Source of the DNA: Allosaccharopolyspora coralli
GTDB taxonomy: Bacteria > Actinomycetota > Actinomycetes > Mycobacteriales > Pseudonocardiaceae
Assembly: GCF_009664835.1 (NCBI RefSeq)
Contig: NZ_CP045929.1
Location: forward strand, 62,001-126,000
Direction: 5' to 3'
Length of the DNA stretch: 64,000 nucleotides
How positions within the stretch are numbered: the first letter of the stretch is position 1; each line of letters starts with the position of its first letter. The position numbers were made by a program, and so were the translations under genes. Shown piece by piece: positions 49,957-58,327 of the stretch. The notes under the pieces were generated by a model that had not been told where the DNA came from, did no database searches, and was given only the letters and a program-made list of their open reading frames with translations.

Positions 49957-50397
49957 ATGACCGAGACGCGACCCGAGCGCGAGCCGACCAGCGAGACACC
50001 GCAGTCGAACGAGCGGCCTCCGGGCGTCACCGACGAGGTGGTTCTCGCCGTCGGCAGGCTCACCGAGGCGTTGGAAACCGTCGAACGCGCACGCGGGCAC
50101 CTCTACGAGTTCCACCAGCTCTGCGGGTCGGCCGACGCCAAGCTCGCCGACGCGATCGAGCAACTCCGCGACGCCGGACAGTCGGACACGGCGCAGGAGC
50201 TCCAGCGTGACCTGCTCGGCCGCAACGTGGCGCCCGACCGTTGGAGTTTCCAGGTCGTGGAGGAGTACGACGACGGCTACTGGTCACCGTTCCGGGAGCA
50301 CGAACGCAGGGTGCGGGAGTTCCTGCTCGACGGGCGCCGCCACGTCGCCGAGGCCGAGATGAAGGAGCGCGAACGTTCCCGACCCAGCGAGGCGTGA
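49957..50397 (+). CDS. Conserved hypothetical helical protein
   Basis: 146-residue soluble protein. After a charged N-terminus, VTDEVVLAVGRLTEALETVE begins a helical hairpin with HLYEFHQLCGSADAKLADAI, then DLLGRNVAPDRWSFQVVEEY and a Arg/Glu-rich C-terminal helix. I recognise it only as a type of actinobacterial hypothetical protein. ATG 49957 has GGAGGCGG upstream. The TGA stop at 50395-50397 lies inside a 44-bp palindrome. Confidence 0.72.
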   Translation: MTETRPEREPTSETPQSNERPPGVTDEVVLAVGRLTEALETVERARGHLYEFHQLCGSADAKLADAIEQLRDAGQSDTAQELQRDLLGRNVAPDRWSFQVVEEYDDGYWSPFREHERRVREFLLDGRRHVAEAEMKERERSRPSEA

Positions 50398-50435
50398 GTC
50401 TTTTTGGTTGCTATAGCCACCAAAAAGACTCACGC
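50392..50435. repeat. 44-bp palindrome (family P44), copy 4
   Basis: GCGTGAGTCTTTTTGGTTGC TATAGC CACCAAAAAGACTCACGC, perfect apart from one central pair. Both convergent genes stop inside it: TGA at 50395-50397 on the plus strand and TCA at 50430-50432 for the minus-strand peptidase. The palindrome therefore supplies stop codon and terminator to both genes at once. Confidence 0.92.
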
Positions 50436-51908
50436 CTCCGGTGGGAACGGGAAGACGGCGGGACTGCGGTGTCCGGACGCGGCCACCGCGCGGACGCCGA
50501 AGATCACGTTGTCCTTGGACAGGTCGATGGTGGCGCTGGTCGTGTCGCCGACCGCGATCACGTGCGTCCAGAACGGTTCCGCCGTCGGACGCCACACCAC
50601 CTCGTAGCCCTCGGGGGCGGTGCCGGAGCCGGGAGACCACGACAGGGTCGTGTCGTTGGTCAGGCCGCTGGTGTCGACGACCACGTCCCGGGGCACGCTC
50701 GGGGCCTGGGCCAACGGCCACAGGGTCGCGGCGTTCACGCGTGCCACACCAGCGATGTAGCCGAAGTCGCAGAACTCCGGCAGGTCGCCGTACTGGACTC
50801 CGCCCTCCTCGCGGACGTCCTGGTGCTGATGGGCGTAGTCCTCGTTCGGTTCGGTGAAGCGCGCCGCGGGGAAGCCCTCCTCGAGGAACGCCCTGTGGTC
50901 CCCGCCCCGCAGGTATCGGTCGAGCCGGTAGATCACCCGCACGTCCATGCCGGTCGCCGACCGATGTCCGTTCTCGTGGACGAATCGACCCAACTGGCGC
51001 GCGGGCGAGTCGTTGTCACCGCCGATGGTCCGCCTCGTCTCCGCCCGCTCTGGGGCCTCCGTGGTGGGAGGCCCCTGGGCGAAGAGACGGACGCTACGCG
51101 GGTCGCGAGTGCCGTCGTCGGCCGTGCTGCTGCCGACGATGTCGCAGGTGAACATGCCCTGGACGTCGGAGCCCGCCTCGGCGAACTGCCGCGCCAGGAA
51201 GGCCGCTCCGTAGAGGCCTTGTTCCTCGCCCGCCACCGCCGCGAACACCAGCGTCGCCTGGGAGCGCCGGGTGGCCGTGATGCGGGCGAGTTCCATCGCC
51301 ACCGCGACACCGGACGCGTCGTCGTCGGCTCCGGGCGCGTCGCTCGTGGCGTCCATGGGGTCGCTGGCGCGGGAGTCGTAGTGACCCGACACGACGTAGA
51401 CGCGGTTCGGGTCGGTGTCCCCGCGCAGGGTCGCCACGACGTTGCTGATCCGGGTCGGTTCGGGAATGCGAGAGGCCGGTTCCTGCACGTAGGAAGGCAC
51501 GGTCACGGTCATGCGCCCACCGGAGGCCTCGGCGTAGCGGCGCATCTCCTCGGCGATCCAGTCGCGGGCCGCGCCGACACCCCGTTCGGGATCGTCCTGT
51601 GCGGACAGGGTGTGCCTGGTGCCGAACGAGGCGAGCTTGCGCACGATCGCCTCGATGCGCTGCTCGTCGACCTCGGCCAGGATCGCCCGCAACTCGGCGT
51701 CCGGCTGGTGCGGTCGCACTCGCTCGCCCGGTCCGTCCGGCCAGTCGTTTCCCGCGCCGTTTCCCGGCTGTGCGGCGGCCGTCCCCGGCAGCACGTGCGT
51801 ACCGACCGCCCCGGCCGTAACGGCGGCGGAGGACAGCAGGAAGTTGCGCCGGTTCGGCGCGGTAGGACGGTCGTCGTTCGGTGTGCCCCCGGTCGGCTGC
51901 TGGCTCAT
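50430..51908 (-). CDS. Secreted M28-family metallopeptidase
   Basis: Exported di-zinc aminopeptidase-like protein, 492 residues. Twin-arginine signal [18 protein letters not shown] with cleavage after TAAA. Zinc-binding and catalytic residues are in [11 protein letters not shown] (His), [10 protein letters not shown] (Asp), [10 protein letters not shown] (Glu-Glu), and [12 protein letters not shown] (His). The last 95 residues form a fibronectin-III-like domain ([20 protein letters not shown]). ATG 51908 has AGGAG upstream. Tat export suggests folding with metal in the cytoplasm. The stop lies in a 44-bp palindrome. Confidence 0.9.
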   Translation of the reverse strand: MSQQPTGGTPNDDRPTAPNRRNFLLSSAAVTAGAVGTHVLPGTAAAQPGNGAGNDWPDGPGERVRPHQPDAELRAILAEVDEQRIEAIVRKLASFGTRHTLSAQDDPERGVGAARDWIAEEMRRYAEASGGRMTVTVPSYVQEPASRIPEPTRISNVVATLRGDTDPNRVYVVSGHYDSRASDPMDATSDAPGADDDASGVAVAMELARITATRRSQATLVFAAVAGEEQGLYGAAFLARQFAEAGSDVQGMFTCDIVGSSTADDGTRDPRSVRLFAQGPPTTEAPERAETRRTIGGDNDSPARQLGRFVHENGHRSATGMDVRVIYRLDRYLRGGDHRAFLEEGFPAARFTEPNEDYAHQHQDVREEGGVQYGDLPEFCDFGYIAGVARVNAATLWPLAQAPSVPRDVVVDTSGLTNDTTLSWSPGSGTAPEGYEVVWRPTAEPFWTHVIAVGDTTSATIDLSKDNVIFGVRAVAASGHRSPAVFPFPPEA

Positions 51909-52029
51909 TCCCGCATCTCCTCGAAATCGGTACGGGCGTACTGAGATGAAGTCGCCCATCGTGGCACGGTCGATCGCCCGTTCGTACCGTCAAACGAGGG
52001 AATCGCGGCGCGTTCGGAGCACGGACGGC

Positions 52030-53175
52030 TCAGCCGACCGGCAGGGCGCGCAGGCCGCGGATCACGAACTCCGGCCGCCGCTGAGGCTCGCCGGTGAGGT
52101 GCAGGCCCGGCCGCCGACGCACCAGTTCCTCCAGCGCCGTCTGCGCTTCGAGCCGGGCCAGCGGCGCGCCGAGGCAGTAGTGCAGCCCTGCCCCGAAACC
52201 GAGGTGCGGGTTCGGGGACCGGGTGATGTCGAGCCGCTCCGGTCGATCGAAGACGTCGGGATCGTGAGCGGCGGCACCCAGCAGCACTGCGATCTTCTCA
52301 CCCTCACGCACCCGGTGTCCGGCGATGTCGACATCGGCGACGGCGGTGCGTTCGAACAGTTGCAGCGGTGAGTCGAAGCGGATCAGTTCGTCCACCGCGG
52401 AGGGTGCGAGACCGGGGTCGGTGACGAGCCGCCGCCACTGCTCGGGATGCCGGAGCAGCGCCAGCACCCCGTTCGCCAGCAGGTTGACGCTCGCCTCGTG
52501 TCCGGCCATGAGCAGCAGCACCGCCGTGGCGACCATCTCGTCCTCGTGCAGCTGCTCGCCCGGAGTCGCCACCAGGTCGCTGATCAGGTCCTCGCCGGGG
52601 TGTGCGCGCCGGTGGGCCGCGAGCTCGCGAAGGTACGCGACGAACTCGGCCGAGGCGGTCTCCGCCGCGAGGCGCTGCTGTTCGCCGACGCCGGGCTCGT
52701 ACATCTTCACGATCGCGTGTGACCACGCGGGCAACAACGGCCGGTCGCTGTCGGGAACCCCGAGCAGTTCGGCGATCACCGCCACCGGCAACGGCGCCGC
52801 GACCTGCTCCACGAGCTCGCCGTCGAGTCCGTCGACGAGGTCGGCGACGACGGCGCGGATCGGCTCCCGGAGTTTGTCGACGTGTCCGCGCCCGAACGCG
52901 GCACTGACGAGCCTGCGCAGTCTGGTGTGCACCGGCGGCTCGTTCTCCAGCATCGAGTTCCGGTGCAGGAGGTTGAACATGCGGAACTGCTCGGCAGGCT
53001 GCGCGTCCGTCCACACTCGACCGAGCTGGCGCGACCGCAGTGCAGCAGAGCCTGCCGCGTGCGAGACCGTCACCGCGCCGAGTTGCGGGTGCTCGTGCAC
53101 GTCGCCGCATTCCCGCAGCTCGGCGAAGAACGGATACGGATCCCGGAGAAAGCCTGCGTCGGTCACGTCGAACAC
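52030..53175 (-). CDS. Cytochrome P450
   Basis: Soluble bacterial class I P450, 381 residues. ExxR motif in VDELIRFDSPL, heme-binding loop FGAGLHYCLGAPLARLE with the Cys thiolate ligand, and I-helix LLLMAGHEASVNLLANG. The usual acid-alcohol pair Glu/Asp-Thr reads Glu-Ala-Ser, so the oxygen-activating Thr is replaced by Ala with a Ser next to it. No ferredoxin or reductase gene is adjacent. ATG 53175 is the start. Confidence 0.92.
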   Translation of the reverse strand: MFDVTDAGFLRDPYPFFAELRECGDVHEHPQLGAVTVSHAAGSAALRSRQLGRVWTDAQPAEQFRMFNLLHRNSMLENEPPVHTRLRRLVSAAFGRGHVDKLREPIRAVVADLVDGLDGELVEQVAAPLPVAVIAELLGVPDSDRPLLPAWSHAIVKMYEPGVGEQQRLAAETASAEFVAYLRELAAHRRAHPGEDLISDLVATPGEQLHEDEMVATAVLLLMAGHEASVNLLANGVLALLRHPEQWRRLVTDPGLAPSAVDELIRFDSPLQLFERTAVADVDIAGHRVREGEKIAVLLGAAAHDPDVFDRPERLDITRSPNPHLGFGAGLHYCLGAPLARLEAQTALEELVRRRPGLHLTGEPQRRPEFVIRGLRALPVG

Positions 53176-53354
53176 GCCACGACCCTAGCCGCAGCGTAAG
53201 GCCGTGCCGCCCGCATCGACCCGCACACGCCCGGTCCGCTAGCGTCGACGGCACCGACCGCGCGGTGGCCCGGTGTCGTCGCCGCAGGTCGACAAGGGTG
53301 AACCGATCAACGGAGATCGGTGGAGACCGCGCCCGAACGACGAGGAGACTCCGA

Positions 53355-54293
53355 GTGGCGAAGCGAACTGCGTCCGAGCCGACCGACGGCGCCGTCGGTC
53401 GCCGTCAACCCTGCCCGTGCGGTTCCGGAAAGCGGTACAAGGCGTGCCACGGCAAGTCGGGCGGCGCGGCGGACGTCATGGTCACTCGACCGTTCGAGGG
53501 CCTCGCGGCCGAGTGCGAACTCGTCGCCCTGCGCGAGTTCGTGCCGTCGGCGACCGCGACACTGCCGGTGCGCTCCGGCCACCCGGTCACCCTCGCGACG
53601 GTGCTGCCGATGGCCGCAGCCGCGCTCCGGCGCAGTGATGACGAGGCGTTCGTCGGACTCCAGGTGCAGACCAAGTCCGGTGACGTGAGCCGCGACCTCG
53701 CCCGCGCCGTCGAGTGGGTGCAGAACGCCGAGCCTGGCGAAGGGCTGCCTGCCGTCGGTCCGGAAACGGCCGAGGCGGGGGTCCCGACGCGGCTGCAGGA
53801 TCTCGTCGAGGCGGACACCCCGCTCGACGTCCAGCTGCACGAGGACTTCTCGTGGTGGATGCCCGGCGACACCGAAGCCACGGGCGACGTCGCGATGTCC
53901 CTCGAACGCGCGAATGCCGCGATCCACCCCACGGACCGCCTCCGCGGCGTGGGTTCGGCCTACTGGGTCGACGCGGGCGAGAAGGCCCACGTGCGCTGGG
54001 TGCGGCCGGAGCCCGAGGAGAAGCTGCTGGCCGCTCTCGCCCGGCTGTCGGTCCGCGGTGAGCTCGCCCTCGACGAGGACAGCCGCTACGCGGGTTCGTT
54101 CCGCGCGCACGGCCTGCTCGTGCCGGTCTGGGACGTCGACCGCGACAAGCACGCCCGGGAGTACGACGGCCCGGTCGCGGCGATGGGTGAACGGCTCGCC
54201 GGGGCGCTGACCTCCCTCGACGACGAGCAGCTCGACGCGGCCGAACGCCGCGCGCGCGAAGGCCTGCGAGGACGTCAAATCACCGTTCGCTGA
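53355..54293 (+). CDS. SEC-C motif / DUF5926 family protein
   Basis: 312 residues. The N-terminal SEC-C zinc motif RRQPCPCGSGKRYKACHG (about 17-34) resembles the SecA C-terminal zinc finger. The rest matches the actinobacterial DUF5926 type with VTRPFEGLAAECELVALREF, acidic beta-rich segments and LDDEQLDAAERRAREGLRGR at the end. GTG 53355 (VAKRTASEPTDG) follows GGAG; a longer upstream frame is non-coding. Function unknown; possible binding to ribosome or SecB-like partners is only inferred from the zinc motif. Confidence 0.82.
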   Translation: MAKRTASEPTDGAVGRRQPCPCGSGKRYKACHGKSGGAADVMVTRPFEGLAAECELVALREFVPSATATLPVRSGHPVTLATVLPMAAAALRRSDDEAFVGLQVQTKSGDVSRDLARAVEWVQNAEPGEGLPAVGPETAEAGVPTRLQDLVEADTPLDVQLHEDFSWWMPGDTEATGDVAMSLERANAAIHPTDRLRGVGSAYWVDAGEKAHVRWVRPEPEEKLLAALARLSVRGELALDEDSRYAGSFRAHGLLVPVWDVDRDKHAREYDGPVAAMGERLAGALTSLDDEQLDAAERRAREGLRGRQITVR

Positions 54294-54417
54294 TGCCGGG
54301 TAGCCCTTCGGGTGGCAGGCTGGGAGTGCGTTTCGTTCTGGGGGAACCTCACCGGCTACTAGTCCGAAGGGGTGACGATCACGGGGGCTGGGCAACCGTC
54401 TGGGCCGGGTAGGCGTG

Positions 54418-54449
54418 TCTTTCCACGTCGGCGTACCGACGTGGAAGGG
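54418..54449 (+). promoter_or_regulatory. Inverted repeat overlapping the ribosome binding site of the sigma factor gene
   Basis: TTCCACGTCGG (54421-54431), loop CGTA, and CCGACGTGGAA (54436-54446), a perfect 11-bp stem. The right arm runs into GGAAGGGAG, the ribosome binding site for GTG 54459. The RNA hairpin would partly sequester the site; as DNA it could be an operator. An ECF-like -35 element GGAACC lies at 54343, though a matching -10 is unclear. Confidence 0.55.
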
Positions 54450-54458
54450 AGACCTGGC

Positions 54459-55034
54459 GTGACCGCGCACCTGCCCGTGATCCCGGCCGCGCGTTCGGCG
54501 ACGGTCGGGTGGTCGGGGGCGGCGCACCAGGACACCATGTCGACCGAAGACGATTTCGCCGAGTTCGTCCGGGTCGCGTTGCCGGGGTTGCTGCGCTACG
54601 GGCACGCGCTGACCGGGAACCCGCACGACGCCGCCGACTTGGTGCAAACGGTGCTGGAGAAGGTCGGGTCCCGCTGGTCGAAGATCAACTCGAAATGCGA
54701 CGACCCGCGTGCCTACATCCGCAAGGCGATGGCGAACACGCACATCAGCCGCTGGCGGCGGACACGGCGGGAGACGCTCATCGCCGACTTCCCCGACGTT
54801 CCCGCCCAGCAGCGACACGACCGGCTCGAGGACGAACCGGTGTGGCAGGCGTTGCGCGATCTGCCGCCGAGGCAACGCGCGGTAGTCGTGCTGCGTTACT
54901 ACGAGGGACTGTCCGAAGCCGAGATCGCCGACACGCTCGGCGTGAGCTGCGGAACCGTCAAGAGTCAGAGCAGCAAGGCGCTGGCGTCCTTGCGTCAACG
55001 GCTCGGCCCGTTGGCGGAGGGAGGTGACGTGTGA
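54459..55034 (+). CDS. SigE-type ECF RNA polymerase sigma factor
   Basis: 191 residues from GTG 54459, chosen because GGAAGGGAG precedes it; ATG 54537 (MSTEDDFAEFVRVAL) is an alternative that matches the common family N-terminus. Region 2: LLRYGHALTGNPHDAADLVQ. Region 4: LRDLPPRQRAVVVLRYYEGL and HTH EAEIADTLGVSCGTVKSQSSKAL. This is the SigE family (SCO-type, 165-190 residues) whose partner genes encode single-pass membrane proteins. The stop overlaps the next ATG (TGATG), coupling it to the adjacent membrane protein. Confidence 0.88.
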   Translation: MTAHLPVIPAARSATVGWSGAAHQDTMSTEDDFAEFVRVALPGLLRYGHALTGNPHDAADLVQTVLEKVGSRWSKINSKCDDPRAYIRKAMANTHISRWRRTRRETLIADFPDVPAQQRHDRLEDEPVWQALRDLPPRQRAVVVLRYYEGLSEAEIADTLGVSCGTVKSQSSKALASLRQRLGPLAEGGDV

Positions 55035-55775
55035 TGGGACTCGACGACGAACTGCGGCGCGTGCTCGGCAACGACGAGTTGGACGTCCCGGTGCGGACCG
55101 GCGCAGAGTGGTCACTGGTCACCGGAGCGCGTCGCCGCCGTCACCGGCGCACGACGATGGCGGTCGGTGGGGCACTCGGGATGACCTTGCTCGCCGGTGG
55201 TGGTCTCGCGTACGTCAACGAGCGCACCGACGAGCCGGCGGGACCGCCTCCCGTGCCGCCGCCGGTGTCACGGTCGGTCGACCCGCCGGTCGGTCCGCCG
55301 CCGCCCCAGCCCCCGGCGGTGAACCCGGGCGAACCGGGGCAGCCGCCGTCAGAAAGCGGGCAACAGCAGCCCGAGCCGCCCCAGCAGCAGGGCTCGACGA
55401 CCTCGCGTCCGCCGACGGAGACGAGCGAGCGAGACCCGGGACCCGGGGCAGATCCTGCGCGACACCGAGGACCCGCAGGAATCGGAGTCGCCGGGCGATC
55501 CGGGAGAGTCGAGCCCGCAGGAGCCGTCCCCGAGCGACGACTACCCCTCCGAGGGCTTCGGGCCGCCGGGCGACTCGACCGGGCAGGACTCCGGTGGACG
55601 CGAGACGGTCGACCGGCATTCCCGCCCGGGCACGGACGATCCGACCGGACAGGACACCGACCGCCGCGAGTCGGCCCGTCAGAACCCCAGCACCGGAAGC
55701 GAGACCGGCGGTCAGGAGTCGGGCAGTCAGGAGTCGGGCAGCCAGGAGTCGGGCAGCCCGGACACCACCGGCTGA
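55034..55775 (+). CDS. Membrane protein coupled to the SigE-type sigma factor, apparently frameshifted
   Basis: Begins MGLDDELRRVLGNDELDVPV with one membrane helix (about 45-63) and a Pro-rich extracytoplasmic part: the layout of proteins encoded next to SigE-family factors, possible anti-sigma factors. Frame 1 remains open to 55861, but after 55430 it reads Arg/Gly/Ala junk with about half G/C at third positions. The +1 frame from 55431 reads ETRDPGQILRDTEDPQESES, is about 90 percent G/C at third positions, carries ESGSQESGSQESGS repeats and stops at TGA 55773. The junction ACGAGCGAGCGAGAC holds a tandem GAGC; removing one copy would restore a single 246-residue frame. Confidence 0.7.
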
Positions 55776-55865
55776 CCGCGGAGGCCGGCGCGGGCCGTGG
55801 CGAGGTTGCGCGGATCGACGGCTGCGGGGACAGCGTCGACGTGATGTCAGGCGCGACTTGATGTC

Positions 55866-55925
55866 GGCGATCCCCACAGCGAGCCGCGAGGGGAGTTCCG
55901 CCACGGAACCACCCACGCGCACCTT
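55866..55925. repeat. Half copy of family A repeat
   Basis: GAGTTCCGCCACGGAACCAC preceded by CAGCGAGCCGCGAGG, matching the outer block of family A in reverse orientation. It lies just downstream of the ferritin stop, in the gap between the frameshifted membrane protein and the ferritin gene. Confidence 0.5.
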
Positions 55926-55933
55926 CTACGTCG

Positions 55934-56494
55934 TCACAGGCCGCCGCCGGCCGCCGGGGGTGCCGTCGGGTCGGTGCCCGGGTCGCCGACCTGTTCGCGG
56001 GCGAGGTAACCCTCCACGTCGAACAGGTTGCCGCTGGCGCGGTCGACGACGGTCAGCAGCGTCGACATCTGGGAGACCTCTTCGACCTGTTCCTTGAGGA
56101 ACCACTGCATGAACTGCTCGCCCACGTAGTCGTCCTCGGCGCGGGCGGCCTTGGCGAGCGCGACGATCTCGTCGGTGACTTCCCGCTCCTGCTCCAGGGC
56201 GAGGGCGATGAGCTCACGGGTCTCGGCGAAGTCGTTCCGGACATCGTCCACGCCCGGAATGGTGACCTTGACGTCGTTGTCCATCAGGTACTGCACGATC
56301 ATCATCGCGTGGTTGCGCTCTTCGACCGCTTGCTTGTAGAAGTGGCGCGCGAGCTGCGGCAGGTCTTCGTCGTCGAACCAAACGGCGACCGCGATGTACT
56401 GCTGGGAGGCGTTGAACTCGTTGCGCACCTGCTCCTGGAGGAGCTGGTGGAACGTCGATTCCTTCGGCTGAATTTTCTTCTTGCTGAGAGCCAT
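55934..56494 (-). CDS. bfrB: Ferritin (BfrB-like)
   Basis: Iron-storage ferritin, 186 residues. Ferroxidase ligands are visible in the four-helix bundle: Glu in EQVRNEFNASQQYIA, Glu-Glu...His in YKQAVEERNHAMMI and Glu residues in EQEREVTDEIVAL. A C-terminal extension (DVEGYLAREQVGDPGTDP) resembles mycobacterial BfrB. ATG 56494 (MALSKKKIQP) preferred over 56500. IdeR-type half-sites and one full box lie upstream (56530-56606), consistent with iron-dependent activation as known for M. tuberculosis bfrB. Confidence 0.92.
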   Translation of the reverse strand: MALSKKKIQPKESTFHQLLQEQVRNEFNASQQYIAVAVWFDDEDLPQLARHFYKQAVEERNHAMMIVQYLMDNDVKVTIPGVDDVRNDFAETRELIALALEQEREVTDEIVALAKAARAEDDYVGEQFMQWFLKEQVEEVSQMSTLLTVVDRASGNLFDVEGYLAREQVGDPGTDPTAPPAAGGGL

Positions 56495-56587
56495 ACCCAC
56501 AAGATACGCGAAAATTGTCGCCCGCGTATTATGAGGGTTCCCTAAAATATGTTCGCCTCACCTGGGCGAGGCAATGCTCACCCTTCT

Positions 56588-56606
56588 TTTGGTAAGGCAA
56601 ACCTCA
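56588..56606. promoter_or_regulatory. IdeR/DtxR-type iron box upstream of ferritin
   Basis: TTTGGTAAGGCAAACCTCA matches 15 of 19 positions of the IdeR consensus TTAGGTTAGGCTAACCTAA. It lies about 95 bp upstream of the ferritin start. TGAGGGTTCCCTAA at 56531-56545 holds two more half-sites. A distal position fits activation by iron-loaded IdeR rather than repression. Confidence 0.7.
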
Positions 56607-56726
56607 GCTCTCGGACCTTCTTTTCAGGTGGCATGTGCGCAGGTGAGCGCCGTCACGTCGCGCCGCAGCACAGTTTCGGTTCCGGGCGACGCGCACAATT
56701 TTCACGACTCGGCCGAAAGCCTGTGA

Positions 56727-57584
56727 TCACAGTCGGTCGTAGTGCCGCCGAACGAGATGAAACGACTCCTCCCGGCTCAGTGCGGCCGCAGTGGCGGCTT
56801 CGTGTGCGCGCGCGTGTTCGCGAACCTTCTCCGGATCCGAGATCAGCTGGGACGCGGTGACCGACTCGTGCCACAACAACGTCGGCAGCCGTTGTGACCC
56901 GAACCGCATGAGGTGGAACGTCGCCCCGCCCATCGCCGGATGCCCCGGCACGTCGAACGGCACGATGCGGACGTCGAGCGTGTCCGCGTGCCGGTGCGTC
57001 ACATCGAGCAGGTGGCGGAGTTGTCCAGCCAGCACCTCGTGGCCGCCGACGCACTGGCGCACGGCCGCCTCGCTCATCACGACGCGCAGCCGCAGCGGCA
57101 CGTCGTCGGTGAGCCGGTGCTGTCGCCGCATCCGGCAGCGCACCCGCCGGTCCAGTTCGGGCTCCCGGCGGGTGGCGTCGGCCGCGCCGAGGACCGCGCG
57201 GGCATAGTCCTCGGTCTGCAGCAGGGAGTTCACGACTCCGCCGTCGTAGGCCCACACGCTCGTGGCGCCGTGTTCGTAGCCGAAGAACTTGAGCAGGTCG
57301 TCGTCGAAGACCGTCGAGTAGTCCGCCCACCAGCCCCGCGAGCTCGCTTCCAGTCGCAGTTCGCGCAGTTCCGGGAGTTCGGTGTCGCCGAACCCGTAGT
57401 GCTCGAGCAGCGTTTCGAGCCGCTGTTCGCTGATCCGCTTCTTGCCGGTCTCGACGTCGGAGAGGTAGGCGGCGGTCACGCCCGTGAGCCGGGCTGCGGC
57501 AGGCCCGGTCAGGCCGCGTTCGCGGCGCCGTTCCCGAAGTCGTCTGCCCAGTGCCCAGCTCGCGACGGTGGGCGACGGCGGCAT
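56727..57584 (-). CDS. XRE-family regulator with DUF5753 domain
   Basis: 285-residue regulator. N-terminal helix-turn-helix (LGRRLRERRRERGLTGPAAA; VTAAYLSDVETGKKRISEQ) and a C-terminal DUF5753 sensor-like domain (EASSRGWWADYSTVFDDDL; VVNSLLQTEDYARAVL; MSEAAVRQCVGG). Such proteins usually neighbour DUF397 genes in actinobacteria; none is here. ATG 57584 follows GAGGAG. It is divergent from a short membrane-protein gene. Confidence 0.9.
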   Translation of the reverse strand: MPPSPTVASWALGRRLRERRRERGLTGPAAARLTGVTAAYLSDVETGKKRISEQRLETLLEHYGFGDTELPELRELRLEASSRGWWADYSTVFDDDLLKFFGYEHGATSVWAYDGGVVNSLLQTEDYARAVLGAADATRREPELDRRVRCRMRRQHRLTDDVPLRLRVVMSEAAVRQCVGGHEVLAGQLRHLLDVTHRHADTLDVRIVPFDVPGHPAMGGATFHLMRFGSQRLPTLLWHESVTASQLISDPEKVREHARAHEAATAAALSREESFHLVRRHYDRL

Positions 57585-57792
57585 CGCGAACTCCTCACTG
57601 GCCCGGGTGATCAACTTCGCTGCATGGGGTGAAGCGACTCGTTGCCCTCGCGAGGCCTCGCTACGGTGATCTCAGAGTGACCGTAGCAATACGTACCGTG
57701 GTGCCCGTCTGGGGTGGCTCGATGTCCGGGTCGTCCCGGTTCCCTCGGAGCGGAACCGGCCGTGGCCTCACACCCACTGGGAGGACGAGATC

Positions 57793-58149
57793 GTGATCAT
57801 CGACATGCTGGCCGCCGTGCTCACGAGTCCGCTGCTGTTCGGGGTCGCCCTGACCTCGGCGGGAGCCGGTGTGCTGGCCCTGTTGCCGTTGCGCGACGGC
57901 ACGGGCCTGCACACCGGTTCGGCCGTCGGCGCCATCCCGGCGCTGCGGCTGATCCGGCTGGTGAAGCGCCGGGAACGACACCGCGAGAGCGCACGTCGCC
58001 AGGTCGAGTTCGCCCGGTGGAACCGGAAGCGGCACCCCGGCGTGTTCCACCGGGACGTCGTGCTGCCGCACCGCTTCGGCGAGATCGAACTGGGCACGTG
58101 GTTCGCGCACGCCCGATGCGGCGCCCCGGCGACCTGGTCGCGTGGATAG
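57793..58149 (+). CDS. Hypothetical membrane-associated protein next to the XRE regulator
   Basis: 118 residues, unrecognised. One hydrophobic segment (MIIDMLAAVLTSPLLFGVAL then GAGVLALLPL) precedes a basic region (RLIRLVKRRERHRESARRQV) and a His/Trp-containing tail (GTWFAHARCGAPATW). GTG 57793 follows GGGAGG; the frame is open 120 bp further upstream without a start codon. It may be the target of the divergent XRE-DUF5753 regulator. Confidence 0.5.
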   Translation: MIIDMLAAVLTSPLLFGVALTSAGAGVLALLPLRDGTGLHTGSAVGAIPALRLIRLVKRRERHRESARRQVEFARWNRKRHPGVFHRDVVLPHRFGEIELGTWFAHARCGAPATWSRG

Positions 58150-58221
58150 ATCCGGCACCAGCCGAGAGGTGCGGTTCCGCCTCTGCCCAGGCCGGCCAGA
58201 GAACTCCGTTCAGCTTGAGCT

Positions 58222-58312
58222 GTCGTCGTGTCTTGTCAGCGGCGAAGCCGCTGAGCGGTCACCCCGTACGCAGCCGGACCTCCGCTACGGAACCACCTAC
58301 ACAAACCTTCAG
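58222..58312. repeat. Second copy of the GTGTCTTGTCAGCGGC element with half family A repeat
   Basis: CGTCGTGTCTTGTCAGCGGC, then GAAGCCGCTGAGCGGTCACC and ACGCAGCCGGACC, closely matching 25306-25366. It is followed by CCGCTACGGAACCACCTACA, the outer block of family A. The joint occurrence at two sites shows that the two elements move or diverge as a composite. Lies between the hypothetical protein and arginine deiminase genes (convergent). Confidence 0.65.
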
Positions 58313-58327
58313 CAAAAACCCAAAAAA

